Source of the DNA: Scopulibacillus daqui
GTDB lineage: Bacteria; Bacillota; Bacilli; Bacillales; Sporolactobacillaceae
Assembly: GCF_016908855.1 (NCBI RefSeq)
Contig: NZ_JAFBER010000025.1
Location: forward strand, 1-39,908
Direction of reading: 5' to 3'
DNA: 39,908 bases
The number at the start of each line of letters is the position of its first letter. Position 1 is the stretch's first letter. The notes below the pieces were generated by a model. It worked only from the letters and a program-made list of their open reading frames with translations, was not told where the DNA came from and ran no database searches. The position numbers were made by a program, and so were the translations under genes. Positions 25,023 through 32,878 of this stretch are shown piece after piece.

Positions 25023-26453
25023 TTACTTATCTATAACGTTAGCTTCTGCGGGGGAATCCTTTTTAACATCACTTTTTACGAGAAGGATGCCTATCGTCAT
25101 GACAAGAATTCCCGAGATTAATCCATAAATGATAGGATTCAATGAGGAGATGCCTTCAATCATTAAATCTAACACGACGACGGCAGAGCTAGCCACCATA
25201 GAAGCCATCACAACTTTTTTGGAAATGCCTTTCCAAAATAAAGCGGCGATGACCGGGAGAAGGATACTGCCGGTCAAAAGGGCATAGGCAACGTTTAAGG
25301 CATCGACAACATTTTGTAATGCTGCAGCTATTAAAATGGCAGCGGCACCGACGAGCAAGTTCATTAAACGAACGCATTTAATTTCTTTTAAGTCGTCTTT
25401 CTTGGATCGGCTGAAGGGCAGAATAAAATCGTTGACGATGATCGTAGACGAGGCCATGATCGTTCCTGAAGCTGTTGACATAATAGCTGAGGCAATAGCA
25501 GCAATGACCAAACCCAGCAGTCCTGTCGGTAAAATATTTTGAATGAGGTCAGGAAGGGCTTTTTGCGGATCATGCAAGGACGGGAGCAAAATGCTTGCCA
25601 TCATGCCGATAACAGCTCCGGAAATACCATAAATAATGCAATAAAGACCGGCCATTATAGTCCCTTTTCTCATGACGGATTTATTTTTGCTTGTGAGCGC
25701 CCGCTGCCAAACATCTTGGCCTATCATCATACCAAAAAAGTACAGTAAGAAATAGGAAAAAATAGCTTTGCCGCCAATGCCAGTGATATCAAGAGCTCCT
25801 GGTTTGAGATGATGGACAGCATTGTCAAATCCGCCTGCATGAAAAATACTGAGAGGCAATAAGATAAGCAGCAACCCAATGGTCATAACCCAGAATTGGA
25901 TAACATCCGTTAATGTGACGGCCCACATGCCGCCTAACATGGTGTAAAAAACCACGATGGCGCCGCCGGTGATGATCGACATCACATTACTCCAGTGAAA
26001 CATTGATGAAAACATTTCCCCCATTGCAATAATCGCAACGACAGCGACCATCATGTCATAGACGGCCATGATCAACGCACTGTAAAGGCGGCTGCTTTTT
26101 CCAAATCGTTTCGCTAACAGTTCGCTGACGCTGACAATATTTAAATCACTCAGTCTGTTTGAAAAGAATATGCCCATGCCTAAAATACCGAACCCGATCA
26201 TACCGACCAGCCACATGCCGGAAATACCGTATTGGTAACCTAATGCTGTACTGCCGAATGTCGAAGCGCCGCCGAGAACAACAGCGGACATAGCGGGGAC
26301 ATAAAGTCCGTATCCGAGCCTTTTGCCGGCTACTAAAAAGTCTGACTTACTCTTAATCTTTCTGGAACTCAATACACCTACAGAAATGAGAACCGTAAAA
26401 TAGGCAAAGATAATGACAAAGTCAAAATTTGTTAAAATCTCAGACACCTCCAA
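25023..26453 (-). CDS. Sodium:solute symporter (SSS family)
   Basis: About 470 residues and roughly thirteen hydrophobic segments, with SSS-type landmarks: DFLVAGKRLGYGLYVPAMSA after TM1, GGASTFGSTALGYQYG in the substrate/sodium region, and FGMMIGQDVWQRALTSK. The substrate cannot be read. Downstream of an agmatinase-family gene and under the same sigma-54 promoter, it probably imports the guanidino compound or exchanges a related product. The start is unusual: GGAGG (26448-26444) is 8 bases before ATT (26438) in frame, while the only in-frame TTG (26453) and GTG have no ribosome binding site. So the true start may be ATT. Confidence 0.85.
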   Translation of the reverse strand: MEVSEILTNFDFVIIFAYFTVLISVGVLSSRKIKSKSDFLVAGKRLGYGLYVPAMSAVVLGGASTFGSTALGYQYGISGMWLVGMIGFGILGMGIFFSNRLSDLNIVSVSELLAKRFGKSSRLYSALIMAVYDMMVAVVAIIAMGEMFSSMFHWSNVMSIITGGAIVVFYTMLGGMWAVTLTDVIQFWVMTIGLLLILLPLSIFHAGGFDNAVHHLKPGALDITGIGGKAIFSYFLLYFFGMMIGQDVWQRALTSKNKSVMRKGTIMAGLYCIIYGISGAVIGMMASILLPSLHDPQKALPDLIQNILPTGLLGLVIAAIASAIMSTASGTIMASSTIIVNDFILPFSRSKKDDLKEIKCVRLMNLLVGAAAILIAAALQNVVDALNVAYALLTGSILLPVIAALFWKGISKKVVMASMVASSAVVVLDLMIEGISSLNPIIYGLISGILVMTIGILLVKSDVKKDSPAEANVIDK

Positions 26454-26473
26454 AGAGCGTTTCTTTTAGATGT

Positions 26474-26505
26474 CGATGGGTATCATCGTGAAGATACCCA
26501 TCGAA
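26474..26505 (-). other. Intercistronic hairpin between ureohydrolase and symporter genes
   Basis: TCGATGGGTATC (26474-26485) and GATACCCATCGA (26494-26505) form a perfect 12-bp stem with an 8-base loop, and AGAGC/GCTCT extend it as an outer stem. No U-tract follows on the minus strand, so it is more likely an mRNA stabiliser or partial terminator than a full stop. Confidence 0.55.
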
Positions 26506-26512
26506 AAAGCTC

Positions 26513-27496
26513 TTATTGCTTGGCAAACTTTTCATTTGCTCTTATAGTGTTTTCCTGATTCCGGCGTTTTTTTAAGGCTATTAATGTCATCATTTCATAG
26601 ATAATTGATGAAGCGGCAGCAGCCGTTATATCACCGCTGTCATAAGAAGGGAGAACTTCAACTAAATCAAACCCGACCAGATTCAATCCATCTAATCCTC
26701 TGACATATTCTAAGCCTTCATAGCTTGTCGGTCCGCCAACTTCCGGTGTTCCCGTACCAGGCGCATAGGCAGGGTCGAGAAAGTCAATATCGTAAGAAAC
26801 AAATACGGGTTTATCGCCGGCTCGTTCATGAATTTGTTTCATAACATTTTCATAGCCAAGCTTCCGAACTTCCTTCATTGTTATCACTTTAAAGCCAAGG
26901 TCCCGCTGTTCTTGAATATCCTCTGGGCCGTATAAAGGTCCCCGCATGCCAATTTGAATAGAATGATCTACATCAAGAAGACCTTCTTCAACAGCTCTTC
27001 GAAATGGCGTGCCATGCATATATTTTTCTCCGTAATAGTTGTCCCAAGTATCACCATGCGAATCAAAATGAACAAGAGCCACAGGGCCGTACTTTTTGGC
27101 AAAGGCTCTTAGATGTCCAAGCGTAATGGAATGATCGCCGCCCATCATAATAGGTGTTAATGATTTTTGAAGGATTTTATCGAGTTCGTCGGCAATATTT
27201 TGGTAGGTTTTATGAATATTCCCTGGTATGACATCGATATCTCCATAGTCTACACCGGAGCAGTATTCGAAAATGTTAATTTCTTGTTCGGGATTATAAG
27301 GCCGCAGCAATACAGAAAAGTCCCGAATATGCTGCGGAGCGTATCGTTGTCCAGTTCTGTTTGAAGCAGCCGTATCGAAAGGGACACCAACAATAACAAA
27401 ATCGACATTGTCGGTTGTTTTCACCGATTCTAATCTCATAAACGTTCGCATTCCGCAAAAACGCGGAGATTTTGATGAATCTTTTGGTTTATACAT
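26513..27496 (-). CDS. Agmatinase-family ureohydrolase
   Basis: 327-residue manganese-dependent hydrolase that removes urea from a guanidino compound. Metal-ligand motifs are complete: GGDHS, HFDSHGDT (the usual DAHxD with Ala to Ser), and SYDIDFLDPAYAPGTGTPE. The N-terminal GMRTFMRLESV and NIFEYCSGVDYGDI blocks resemble agmatinase as well as guanidinobutyrase/guanidinopropionase, so the substrate may be agmatine, 4-guanidinobutyrate or similar. The ATG follows AAGGAGG. A sigma-54 promoter lies 40 bases upstream, and a sigma-54 activator gene precedes it. Confidence 0.82.
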   Translation of the reverse strand: MYKPKDSSKSPRFCGMRTFMRLESVKTTDNVDFVIVGVPFDTAASNRTGQRYAPQHIRDFSVLLRPYNPEQEINIFEYCSGVDYGDIDVIPGNIHKTYQNIADELDKILQKSLTPIMMGGDHSITLGHLRAFAKKYGPVALVHFDSHGDTWDNYYGEKYMHGTPFRRAVEEGLLDVDHSIQIGMRGPLYGPEDIQEQRDLGFKVITMKEVRKLGYENVMKQIHERAGDKPVFVSYDIDFLDPAYAPGTGTPEVGGPTSYEGLEYVRGLDGLNLVGFDLVEVLPSYDSGDITAAAASSIIYEMMTLIALKKRRNQENTIRANEKFAKQ

Positions 27497-27536
27497 GTTA
27501 AAGCCTCCTTAAAAAGTATCTTTCAATATTGAATAT

Positions 27537-27552
27537 TGCAAACTCTATGCCA
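27537..27552 (-). promoter_or_regulatory. Sigma-54 (-24/-12) promoter
   Basis: On the minus strand TGGCATAGAGTTTGCA: GG and GC are separated by exactly 10 bases and the flanks match the TGGCAC-N5-TTGCA consensus at nearly all positions. It lies about 40 bases before the ureohydrolase start and directly downstream of a gene for a sigma-54 activator. Confidence 0.8.
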
Positions 27553-27591
27553 GCGTTTTTGTCGAGAAAAGACGGTTAATAGCGCAAAAAA

Positions 27592-27659
27592 TTGATTCAT
27601 TTTTGAATTAAACATAGGGGAATTAATTCATTTTGAAAGAGTCGATTCAAAATGAATTA
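27592..27659. promoter_or_regulatory. Palindromic upstream activator site
   Basis: TAATTCATTTTGAA (27624-27637) and TTCAAAATGAATTA (27646-27659) are perfect 14-bp inverted arms with an 8-base gap. A related ATTCATTTTTGAAT-like copy lies at about 27595-27609. They sit 45-120 bases upstream of the -24/-12 element, the normal place for enhancer-binding protein sites. The AT-rich arms and lack of a U-tract argue against a terminator. The palindrome overlaps the stop codon of the activator gene. Confidence 0.6.
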
Positions 27660-29057
27660 ACGGATATGGTATTTTTTTAGCCGGCGAACAACGGTTGATT
27701 GGCTTAATCCAAGATATTTTGCCATTTCATAGGTTGATTTGTATTGCCGGCAGGCACGTTCCAGCCAATTTTTTTCAACTGCTTGCAAAGCCTCTCGAAG
27801 GGTTAAATAACGGTCGTCAAAATGTTCCAATTCAGACCAGTTTGTATGCCGGCTGTGATCGGATTGTTCATTAAATGGCAGGCTGCCTGGATATATGATA
27901 TCTGTTTCGCTTGTAATGACGAGCCTTTCAATTAAGTTTTCCAGTTCCCGGACATTTCCCGGCCAGTCATATTTTAGAAGGGCGTCAATCGCTGTTGGAT
28001 GAAAAGATTTACGAGACTGGTATTTTTTGTTGAACTTTGAAAGGCAATGATGAATAAGCTGATAGATATCTTCTTTTCTTTCACGCAAAGAAGGGATTGT
28101 AATCGGAACAACGTTCAAACGATAATAAAGGTCCTGACGGAATTTTTTCTCCTTAACAAGCTGTTCTAAATTTTGATTCGTGGCTGCTGCCAGCCGGAAA
28201 TTCACTTGTTTCATTTTATTGCCGCCGATTCGCGCTACTTTCTTGCTTTGCAGCACTTGCAGCAATTTGACTTGATTATCAAGTGAAAGGTCACCGATTT
28301 CATCTAAAAATAATGTGCCGTTATTTGCGAGCTCAATCATGCCTTTTTTTCCTTTTTTGCTGGCGCCTGTAAATGCCCCTGCTTCATAGCCGAACATTTC
28401 TGACTCGAAAAGGTTTTCCGGGATGGCGCCGCAATTGACTTCTATAAAGCTCTCATTTTTTCGGTCGCTTAAATCATGCAAGGCATGTGCAAAAGCTGTC
28501 TTTCCAACGCCGGACTCGCCGAGCAATAGAACGGCAGCGTCTGATTTCGCGACACGATGAATCAAGTCCCATGTTTTCTGCATTTTTTTGCTGTTGATAA
28601 TCATTTTTTCATTCCCGAATTGTTTCTCTTGCAATTCTTTAATTTTAAACTCGTACTGTTTCATTTTGGCTTGCAGATGTTCATAGTCCTCCCGCAATTT
28701 TTGAATCTCGGTCAGGTCATGGGAAAAACTAATGATCCTGATTAATGTTTTATGGTCATCGAAGATGGGAATGCCGGTAGCCATAACGACCCGGCCGGTC
28801 AGTGTCTTTTGCATAACTTGTACTTCTTTTCTTTCCTTTAGAACCCTTAATGACACTGACGGGGTAAAGATATTTTCTTTTTCTAATTCAAATACCGTTT
28901 TGCCGATTAGATATGATCGGCTGCAGCCATAAATGTCTTCACAGTTTGGGCTGGCTTTTAAGACTTTGCCTTCTCCATCGGTTATCACAATATTGTCATT
29001 GGATGCCTTTAAAATGGCGTTTAGTTCAATTTCTAAAGAATGGCGGTTTTTGCTCAT
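27657..29057 (-). CDS. Sigma-54-dependent transcriptional activator (PAS-AAA-HTH)
   Basis: 466 residues. An N-terminal PAS domain (about 10-125) may sense a ligand. A coiled-coil linker (LREDYEHLQAKMKQYEFKIK) follows, then the AAA+ domain: Walker A GESGVGKT (180-187), the sigma-54-contact loop GAFTGA (227-232), Walker B GTLFLDEIGDL. A C-terminal TyrR/Fis-type helix-turn-helix ends the protein (YEMAKYLGLSQSTVVRRLKK). It should bind the palindrome just past its own stop and open the sigma-54 promoter of the ureohydrolase gene. The ATG at 29057 follows AGGTGAT. Confidence 0.92.
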   Translation of the reverse strand: MSKNRHSLEIELNAILKASNDNIVITDGEGKVLKASPNCEDIYGCSRSYLIGKTVFELEKENIFTPSVSLRVLKERKEVQVMQKTLTGRVVMATGIPIFDDHKTLIRIISFSHDLTEIQKLREDYEHLQAKMKQYEFKIKELQEKQFGNEKMIINSKKMQKTWDLIHRVAKSDAAVLLLGESGVGKTAFAHALHDLSDRKNESFIEVNCGAIPENLFESEMFGYEAGAFTGASKKGKKGMIELANNGTLFLDEIGDLSLDNQVKLLQVLQSKKVARIGGNKMKQVNFRLAAATNQNLEQLVKEKKFRQDLYYRLNVVPITIPSLRERKEDIYQLIHHCLSKFNKKYQSRKSFHPTAIDALLKYDWPGNVRELENLIERLVITSETDIIYPGSLPFNEQSDHSRHTNWSELEHFDDRYLTLREALQAVEKNWLERACRQYKSTYEMAKYLGLSQSTVVRRLKKYHIR

Positions 29058-29296
29058 TTATGATCACCTGAATTGTTTTTTTCTTATTATCGCATTAAAT
29101 GACGAAAGGGTGGTCATCAATTCTTTTTGTTAACAAATGTTAAAATCTTTTTTATTTTGAAAATAATGATTGCCGCATCATTATTTATCGAATAGAATAA
29201 AAAGAAAAAATGTCCTGTTTTTTGATTGTTTGCTTTAATGATACTAAGTTTTTCTTAAAAATAAACGGACGGCCTATTGAAGAAGGAAGGGATGCT

Positions 29297-29695
29297 ATGG
29301 AAAGGTTATGCGAACGCGTTTGTTTAGCTGAACAAGCACTGAATGCTTTTAAAGAAGTTTTGAAAATAGAGCGCCCGACAGCTATTGAAAGAGATGCTGC
29401 CCTTCACCGTTTTGCCTTTACTTTCGATGCTGTCTTTAAAGCGTCAAGGCTGATGCTCTATGAGGTAGAGGGTCTTAATGTTTTTTCGCCTAAAGGTGTG
29501 GTTCGAACATGCCATGAAGTCGGATTGTTTGATGATAATGAAAATCGGAATGCCCTGCAAATGGTTGTTGATCGTCATTTGACAGCTTTGGCCTATGAAG
29601 AAGCATTGGCTGATGAAATCTATGGGCGATTAAAGTTATATTTCTCTCTTCTTCAGAAGTGGCTGAAAGGGATTCAAGCGAAAACAACAGCTTAG
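29297..29695 (+). CDS. HI0074-family nucleotidyltransferase substrate-binding (HEPN-like) protein
   Basis: 132-residue all-helical protein resembling the HI0074/PF08780 group, which normally pairs with a MNT-type minimal nucleotidyltransferase encoded next to it. The start at 29297 follows GGAAGG; a longer in-frame extension lacks a ribosome binding site. In this family and in HEPN relatives I expect R-N-x-T-x-H-x-Y; here the segment reads DRHLTALAYEEA, so the histidine position is Leu. No nucleotidyltransferase gene is visible on either side: neighbours are the sigma-54 activator (divergent) and a C26 peptidase. It is therefore an orphan whose function is unclear. Confidence 0.65.
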   Translation: MERLCERVCLAEQALNAFKEVLKIERPTAIERDAALHRFAFTFDAVFKASRLMLYEVEGLNVFSPKGVVRTCHEVGLFDDNENRNALQMVVDRHLTALAYEEALADEIYGRLKLYFSLLQKWLKGIQAKTTA

Positions 29696-29783
29696 CATGC
29701 CTTCAGTGCGAAACGAGGAAAGGAAGAATGAGGCATTCCGGCACAAGGCATGACAACACTTGAAAGTTAATTCATTTAGGGAT

Positions 29784-29820
29784 AAGCCTGCAGCCGTTGG
29801 CCAATCATTGCAGGCTTTTA
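29784..29820 (+). terminator. Terminator after the HI0074-like gene
   Basis: AAGCCTGCA (29784-29792) pairs with TGCAGGCTT (29809-29817), followed by TTTAAAAAG. It isolates the gene from the next one. Confidence 0.7.
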
Positions 29821-29908
29821 AAAAGATGCAGGAAAAAGGCTGAATCATATGGAATGATTATCATGAAATTTGTGATGAGAAATAAATTTTAGCAGAGGAA
29901 TGATAGCC

Positions 29909-30655
29909 ATGAAACCGATTATCGGAATGACTGGGATGCGTCAGAAGCATTCATCGAATCTGCCGGGTCCGCCGTTGCAAGGGGTTTACCTATCCGACGA
30001 TTATGCACACGCCATTGAAGAAGCCGGCGGACTGCCATTGGTTATACCTTTTCTGAAGAAGATAGATAACATTCAGGAGTTTGCCAACCGTATTGATGGG
30101 CTGCTGTTAAGCGGGGGTGTTGATGTAGATCCTGCTATATTTGGTGAAGAACCCCGGCTTGGTCTGGGAACGGTTATTCCTGAACGCGATTGGCTTGACA
30201 TTGAATTATTGAAAGCCGTCCATGCGCAAGGAAAGCCGGTGCTTGGCATCTGCCGGGGAATGCAGGTCATGAACATAGCACTGGGCGGTACAATTTATCA
30301 AGATTTGGCTCATGAATGGAACGGCACTGTACAGCACTCGCAGCGAGCTCCAAGAGGACATTTAAGTCATACGGTACATATCAAACCTAACAGCCAATTA
30401 TATGGTTTGCTTGGCGATACTGACAAAATGAGAGTTAATTCGTTTCACCACCAATCGGTAAAAAATATTGCTCCTAATATGGAGGCTGTTGCGTGGGACG
30501 ATGAAGGACTGGCGGAAGCTATTGAATATACAGGTGATTCATTTTGTCTTGCGGTGCAATGGCATCCAGAAAATTTATGGCGAAATCATAGACAGTTCTT
30601 AGGACTGTTCCGAGGTTTGGTTAAAGAGGCAGCGGTCTTTCGCGGACATTTCTAA
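29909..30655 (+). CDS. Gamma-glutamyl-GABA hydrolase-like peptidase C26 (PuuD-like)
   Basis: 248-residue class I glutamine-amidotransferase-fold hydrolase. The nucleophile elbow is GICRGMQ with Cys115, and VQWHPE supplies His219 and Glu221 of the triad. PuuD releases GABA from gamma-glutamyl-GABA in the glutamylated putrescine pathway. A link to the nearby agmatinase-family gene (agmatine to putrescine to GABA) is plausible, but no other puu gene is present. The start at 29909 has AGAGGA at 10 bases; the ATG at 29900 is too close to that site. Confidence 0.8.
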   Translation: MKPIIGMTGMRQKHSSNLPGPPLQGVYLSDDYAHAIEEAGGLPLVIPFLKKIDNIQEFANRIDGLLLSGGVDVDPAIFGEEPRLGLGTVIPERDWLDIELLKAVHAQGKPVLGICRGMQVMNIALGGTIYQDLAHEWNGTVQHSQRAPRGHLSHTVHIKPNSQLYGLLGDTDKMRVNSFHHQSVKNIAPNMEAVAWDDEGLAEAIEYTGDSFCLAVQWHPENLWRNHRQFLGLFRGLVKEAAVFRGHF

Positions 30656-30674
30656 CGTGTTAAAAAACTGTTCA

Positions 30675-30704
30675 CCATAACATAGGGGGAGGCCTATGTT
30701 ATGG
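30675..30704. terminator. Perfect 12-bp inverted repeat between convergent genes
   Basis: CCATAACATAGG (30675-30686) and CCTATGTTATGG (30693-30704) with a 6-base loop, overlapping the stop codon of the YflT-like gene. On the minus strand a TTTTTT run comes eight bases later. Confidence 0.6.
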
Positions 30705-31049
30705 ATGCAAATTTCTTACTTCTTGATGATTGTTGATAATTAAAAGTATTTTTCCTTGATACAACTTTTCTTTATATTTTTTTGCCTCTTCATTTGAAAA
30801 GCCCACTTCCTTCATCTTTTTAACGAGTTCGTCATCTTTCTCATTAAGCAAACATCCTAAAGTTCCGCTGAAGCCAAGTTCCTCTAAACCGATGGTATTG
30901 ACATCGGCTTGTTTTGCCAGATGTTTTGTACGGCTGTTGTCGCTGGAAAGGATATAGATATCTTTCCTGTATACACCTAACTTTTTCAAACCTTTTATAT
31001 CGCTGATTAAACGTTGCTCATTATCGTATTCGTGTATGAGCGGCTTCAT
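30699..31049 (-). CDS. General stress protein, YflT-like (GSP17M fold)
   Basis: 116-residue soluble protein. The N-terminal strand-helix (KPLIHEYDNEQRLISDIKGL) and DIYILSSDNSRTKHLAKQAD match the heat/general stress protein 17M domain of YflT-type proteins, which are sigma-B-induced in B. subtilis with unknown biochemical role. The ATG follows GGGGGA. A sigma-B-like promoter can be drawn 40-60 bases upstream, which fits the family's regulation. It is monocistronic. Confidence 0.72.
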   Translation of the reverse strand: MKPLIHEYDNEQRLISDIKGLKKLGVYRKDIYILSSDNSRTKHLAKQADVNTIGLEELGFSGTLGCLLNEKDDELVKKMKEVGFSNEEAKKYKEKLYQGKILLIINNHQEVRNLHP

Positions 31050-31087
31050 ATTGATTCCCCCAAGTTCATTTAAATGTTATTAAACTA

Positions 31088-31112
31088 TTACACGAATTCC
31101 GATTTTTTAAAC
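31088..31112 (-). promoter_or_regulatory. Possible sigma-B promoter of the YflT-like gene
   Basis: On the minus strand GTTTAA (31112-31107), 13 bases, GTGTAA (31093-31088). The -35 equals the sigma-B consensus. The -10 matches GGGTAT at four of six positions. The call leans on the known sigma-B control of this protein family. Confidence 0.4.
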
Positions 31113-31121
31113 GCCTTATTT

Positions 31122-31149
31122 GCAGTCAGGGGGAATGCCCCCGGTCTGC
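31122..31149 (-). terminator. GC-rich hairpin after liaR
   Basis: GGGGG (31129-31133) pairs with CCCCC (31138-31142) around AATG, extended by GCAG/CTGC. It lies 36 bases past the liaR stop but lacks a clear U-tract. Confidence 0.5.
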
Positions 31150-31184
31150 TTATAAAATGGCTATTCATTCAGTTTGCCGCTGCT

Positions 31185-31817
31185 TCATTGAACGAGTTTA
31201 TTGCGGTGAGCGTAGATCGCAGCTTGTGTGCGGTCTTCAACGCCTAGTTTTGACAGGATATTTGTAATATGGGTTTTGACCGTTTTAATGGCAATAAATA
31301 ATTCATCGGCAATGTCTTGATTGCTTTTCCCGTCAGCGATCAATTTTAGAATTTCGAATTCCCTGGCGGTTAATGATTCATGGGGCTTAGGCTGTTCTGA
31401 ATGCCGCATTTTCGAAAGGACTTTACCGGTTACTTTGGCTTCAAGAACGGATTCGCCTTTCATCGCAGCCCGAATGGCATCAGCGATTTCACTTGCTTTC
31501 GAGGTTTTTAATAAATAGCTTAGGGCGCCTGCCTCAATAACCGGGTATACTTTGTCGTCGTCTATAAAGCTTGTCAGAATGATGATTTTAGGGTCGGTGA
31601 GTGCTTTGCATATTTCCCGGGTTGCTGCGACGCCGTCTATGCCTTCCATAACTAAATCCATTAATATAACATCAGGCTTTTTTTCAATCGCCAGCCGTAT
31701 GCCTTCTTCTCCATCAGATGCCTCTCCGACAATTTCGATGTCTTTCTGTGATTCCAGATAAGCGGATAAGCCGATTCGCACCATTTCATGATCGTCTACT
31801 AGCAATACGCGTATCAT
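31185..31817 (-). CDS. liaR: LiaR response regulator
   Basis: 210-residue NarL/FixJ-type regulator: receiver domain with phospho-acceptor Asp54 (VILMDLVMEGIDG), then a LuxR-type helix-turn-helix (LTAREFEILKLIADGKSNQDIA, TVKTHITNILSKLGVEDRTQA). The receiver start (VDDHEMVRIGLSAYL) closely matches LiaR/VraR. Phosphorylated by LiaS, it should activate liaIH at the palindrome upstream of liaI. It overlaps liaS by four bases (ATGA). Confidence 0.92.
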   Translation of the reverse strand: MIRVLLVDDHEMVRIGLSAYLESQKDIEIVGEASDGEEGIRLAIEKKPDVILMDLVMEGIDGVAATREICKALTDPKIIILTSFIDDDKVYPVIEAGALSYLLKTSKASEIADAIRAAMKGESVLEAKVTGKVLSKMRHSEQPKPHESLTAREFEILKLIADGKSNQDIADELFIAIKTVKTHITNILSKLGVEDRTQAAIYAHRNKLVQ

Positions 31818-32878
31818 TGTTTTCGCTTCCTTTCACTATCAATAATCGGCACTTTGACTTCAATTTGCACGCCTTTGCCGGGGAATGAAATGATTTCAGC
31901 AACACCGCCGATTTCGTTGGCCCTCTCTTTAATAGACTCTAGACCGTAAGAGGATGTTTTTGGTTTGTCCATGTCGAAGCCAATGCCGTTATCTAACACT
32001 CTGAGAAGAAGCTGCTGGTTAGCCGCACTGAGGCGGACAGCGACTGAAGTGGCTTGTGAATGGCGAAAAACATTAGACATGGCTTCTTGGACAATACGAA
32101 ACAGATGATCCTCAATACCCTTGGGCAAGCTTGGGATATCCTTAATATCCCAACTCATATTAATCGGTTGTTTTGCTTTAAATTCTTCAAATAGTTCTTC
32201 CAGACCTTCCTTAAGCCCTTTGCCTTCAAGTGTAGCGGGTCTTAAATGCATGAGAAGCGCCCGCATCTCATTCTGAGCGTTTCCAGCCATCTTTTCTACC
32301 ATCGTCATTTGCTCTTTCACCTTCTTATTGGCGGGATCGATGTTCTCTTGTATCGCTGAGGACATCATAGAAATGGCAAACAGCTGTTGACTGACCGCAT
32401 CGTGAAGCTCCCTGGCCAGACGCTGCCGTTCTTCGGAAATGACCGATTTCTTTAATTGATCGTTCCATTCGGCTTTTTCTGTTGATAACTTTTGCAGGGA
32501 AGCCACTTGTTTTTCGATCGTGCCGGCCATTTGATTTAAATGGTCAGCCATCAGTCCGATTTCATCATCGCCAAGATAAGGGACGCGGTGGGCGTAGTTG
32601 CCCCGTTCGTATTTTAAAATTGACTCAACCAAAAGCTCGAGCCGCTTTTTCAACATATTGCCGTAAATGAAACCCGTCAATATACCGATTACAATCGCAA
32701 AAATGAAAATAAGCAATATAAAGGGGATATTGAACCACTTAACTAAAAGAAGCGACTTAAAATCCAGCTTGTAAAAAAACAAAAATATGACAAGCGACGC
32801 TAAGGATACAAACAAGGAAATGCAGAGGGTAAATTGTGTCATCCGCCACTGTATATTTGTCAATTTCCTATTTCTCAT
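31814..32878 (-). CDS. liaS: LiaS sensor histidine kinase
   Basis: 354-residue membrane kinase with two N-terminal helices and a very short extracytoplasmic loop (intramembrane-sensing type). A HAMP segment follows (about 75-125), then a HisKA_3 domain with His159 in RQRLARELHDAVSQQ, and a C-terminal ATPase domain (DNGIGFD, GKGVQIEVKVP). It responds to lipid II-cycle disturbance and phosphorylates LiaR; LiaF restrains it. It overlaps both neighbours by four bases, so translation of liaF-S-R is coupled. Confidence 0.92.
   Translation of the reverse strand: MRNRKLTNIQWRMTQFTLCISLFVSLASLVIFLFFYKLDFKSLLLVKWFNIPFILLIFIFAIVIGILTGFIYGNMLKKRLELLVESILKYERGNYAHRVPYLGDDEIGLMADHLNQMAGTIEKQVASLQKLSTEKAEWNDQLKKSVISEERQRLARELHDAVSQQLFAISMMSSAIQENIDPANKKVKEQMTMVEKMAGNAQNEMRALLMHLRPATLEGKGLKEGLEELFEEFKAKQPINMSWDIKDIPSLPKGIEDHLFRIVQEAMSNVFRHSQATSVAVRLSAANQQLLLRVLDNGIGFDMDKPKTSSYGLESIKERANEIGGVAEIISFPGKGVQIEVKVPIIDSERKRKQ

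Noticed and set aside
27624-27659. Terminator for the sigma-54 activator gene
   Set aside because: The arms are almost all A/T and no U-tract follows; the position fits an enhancer site better.
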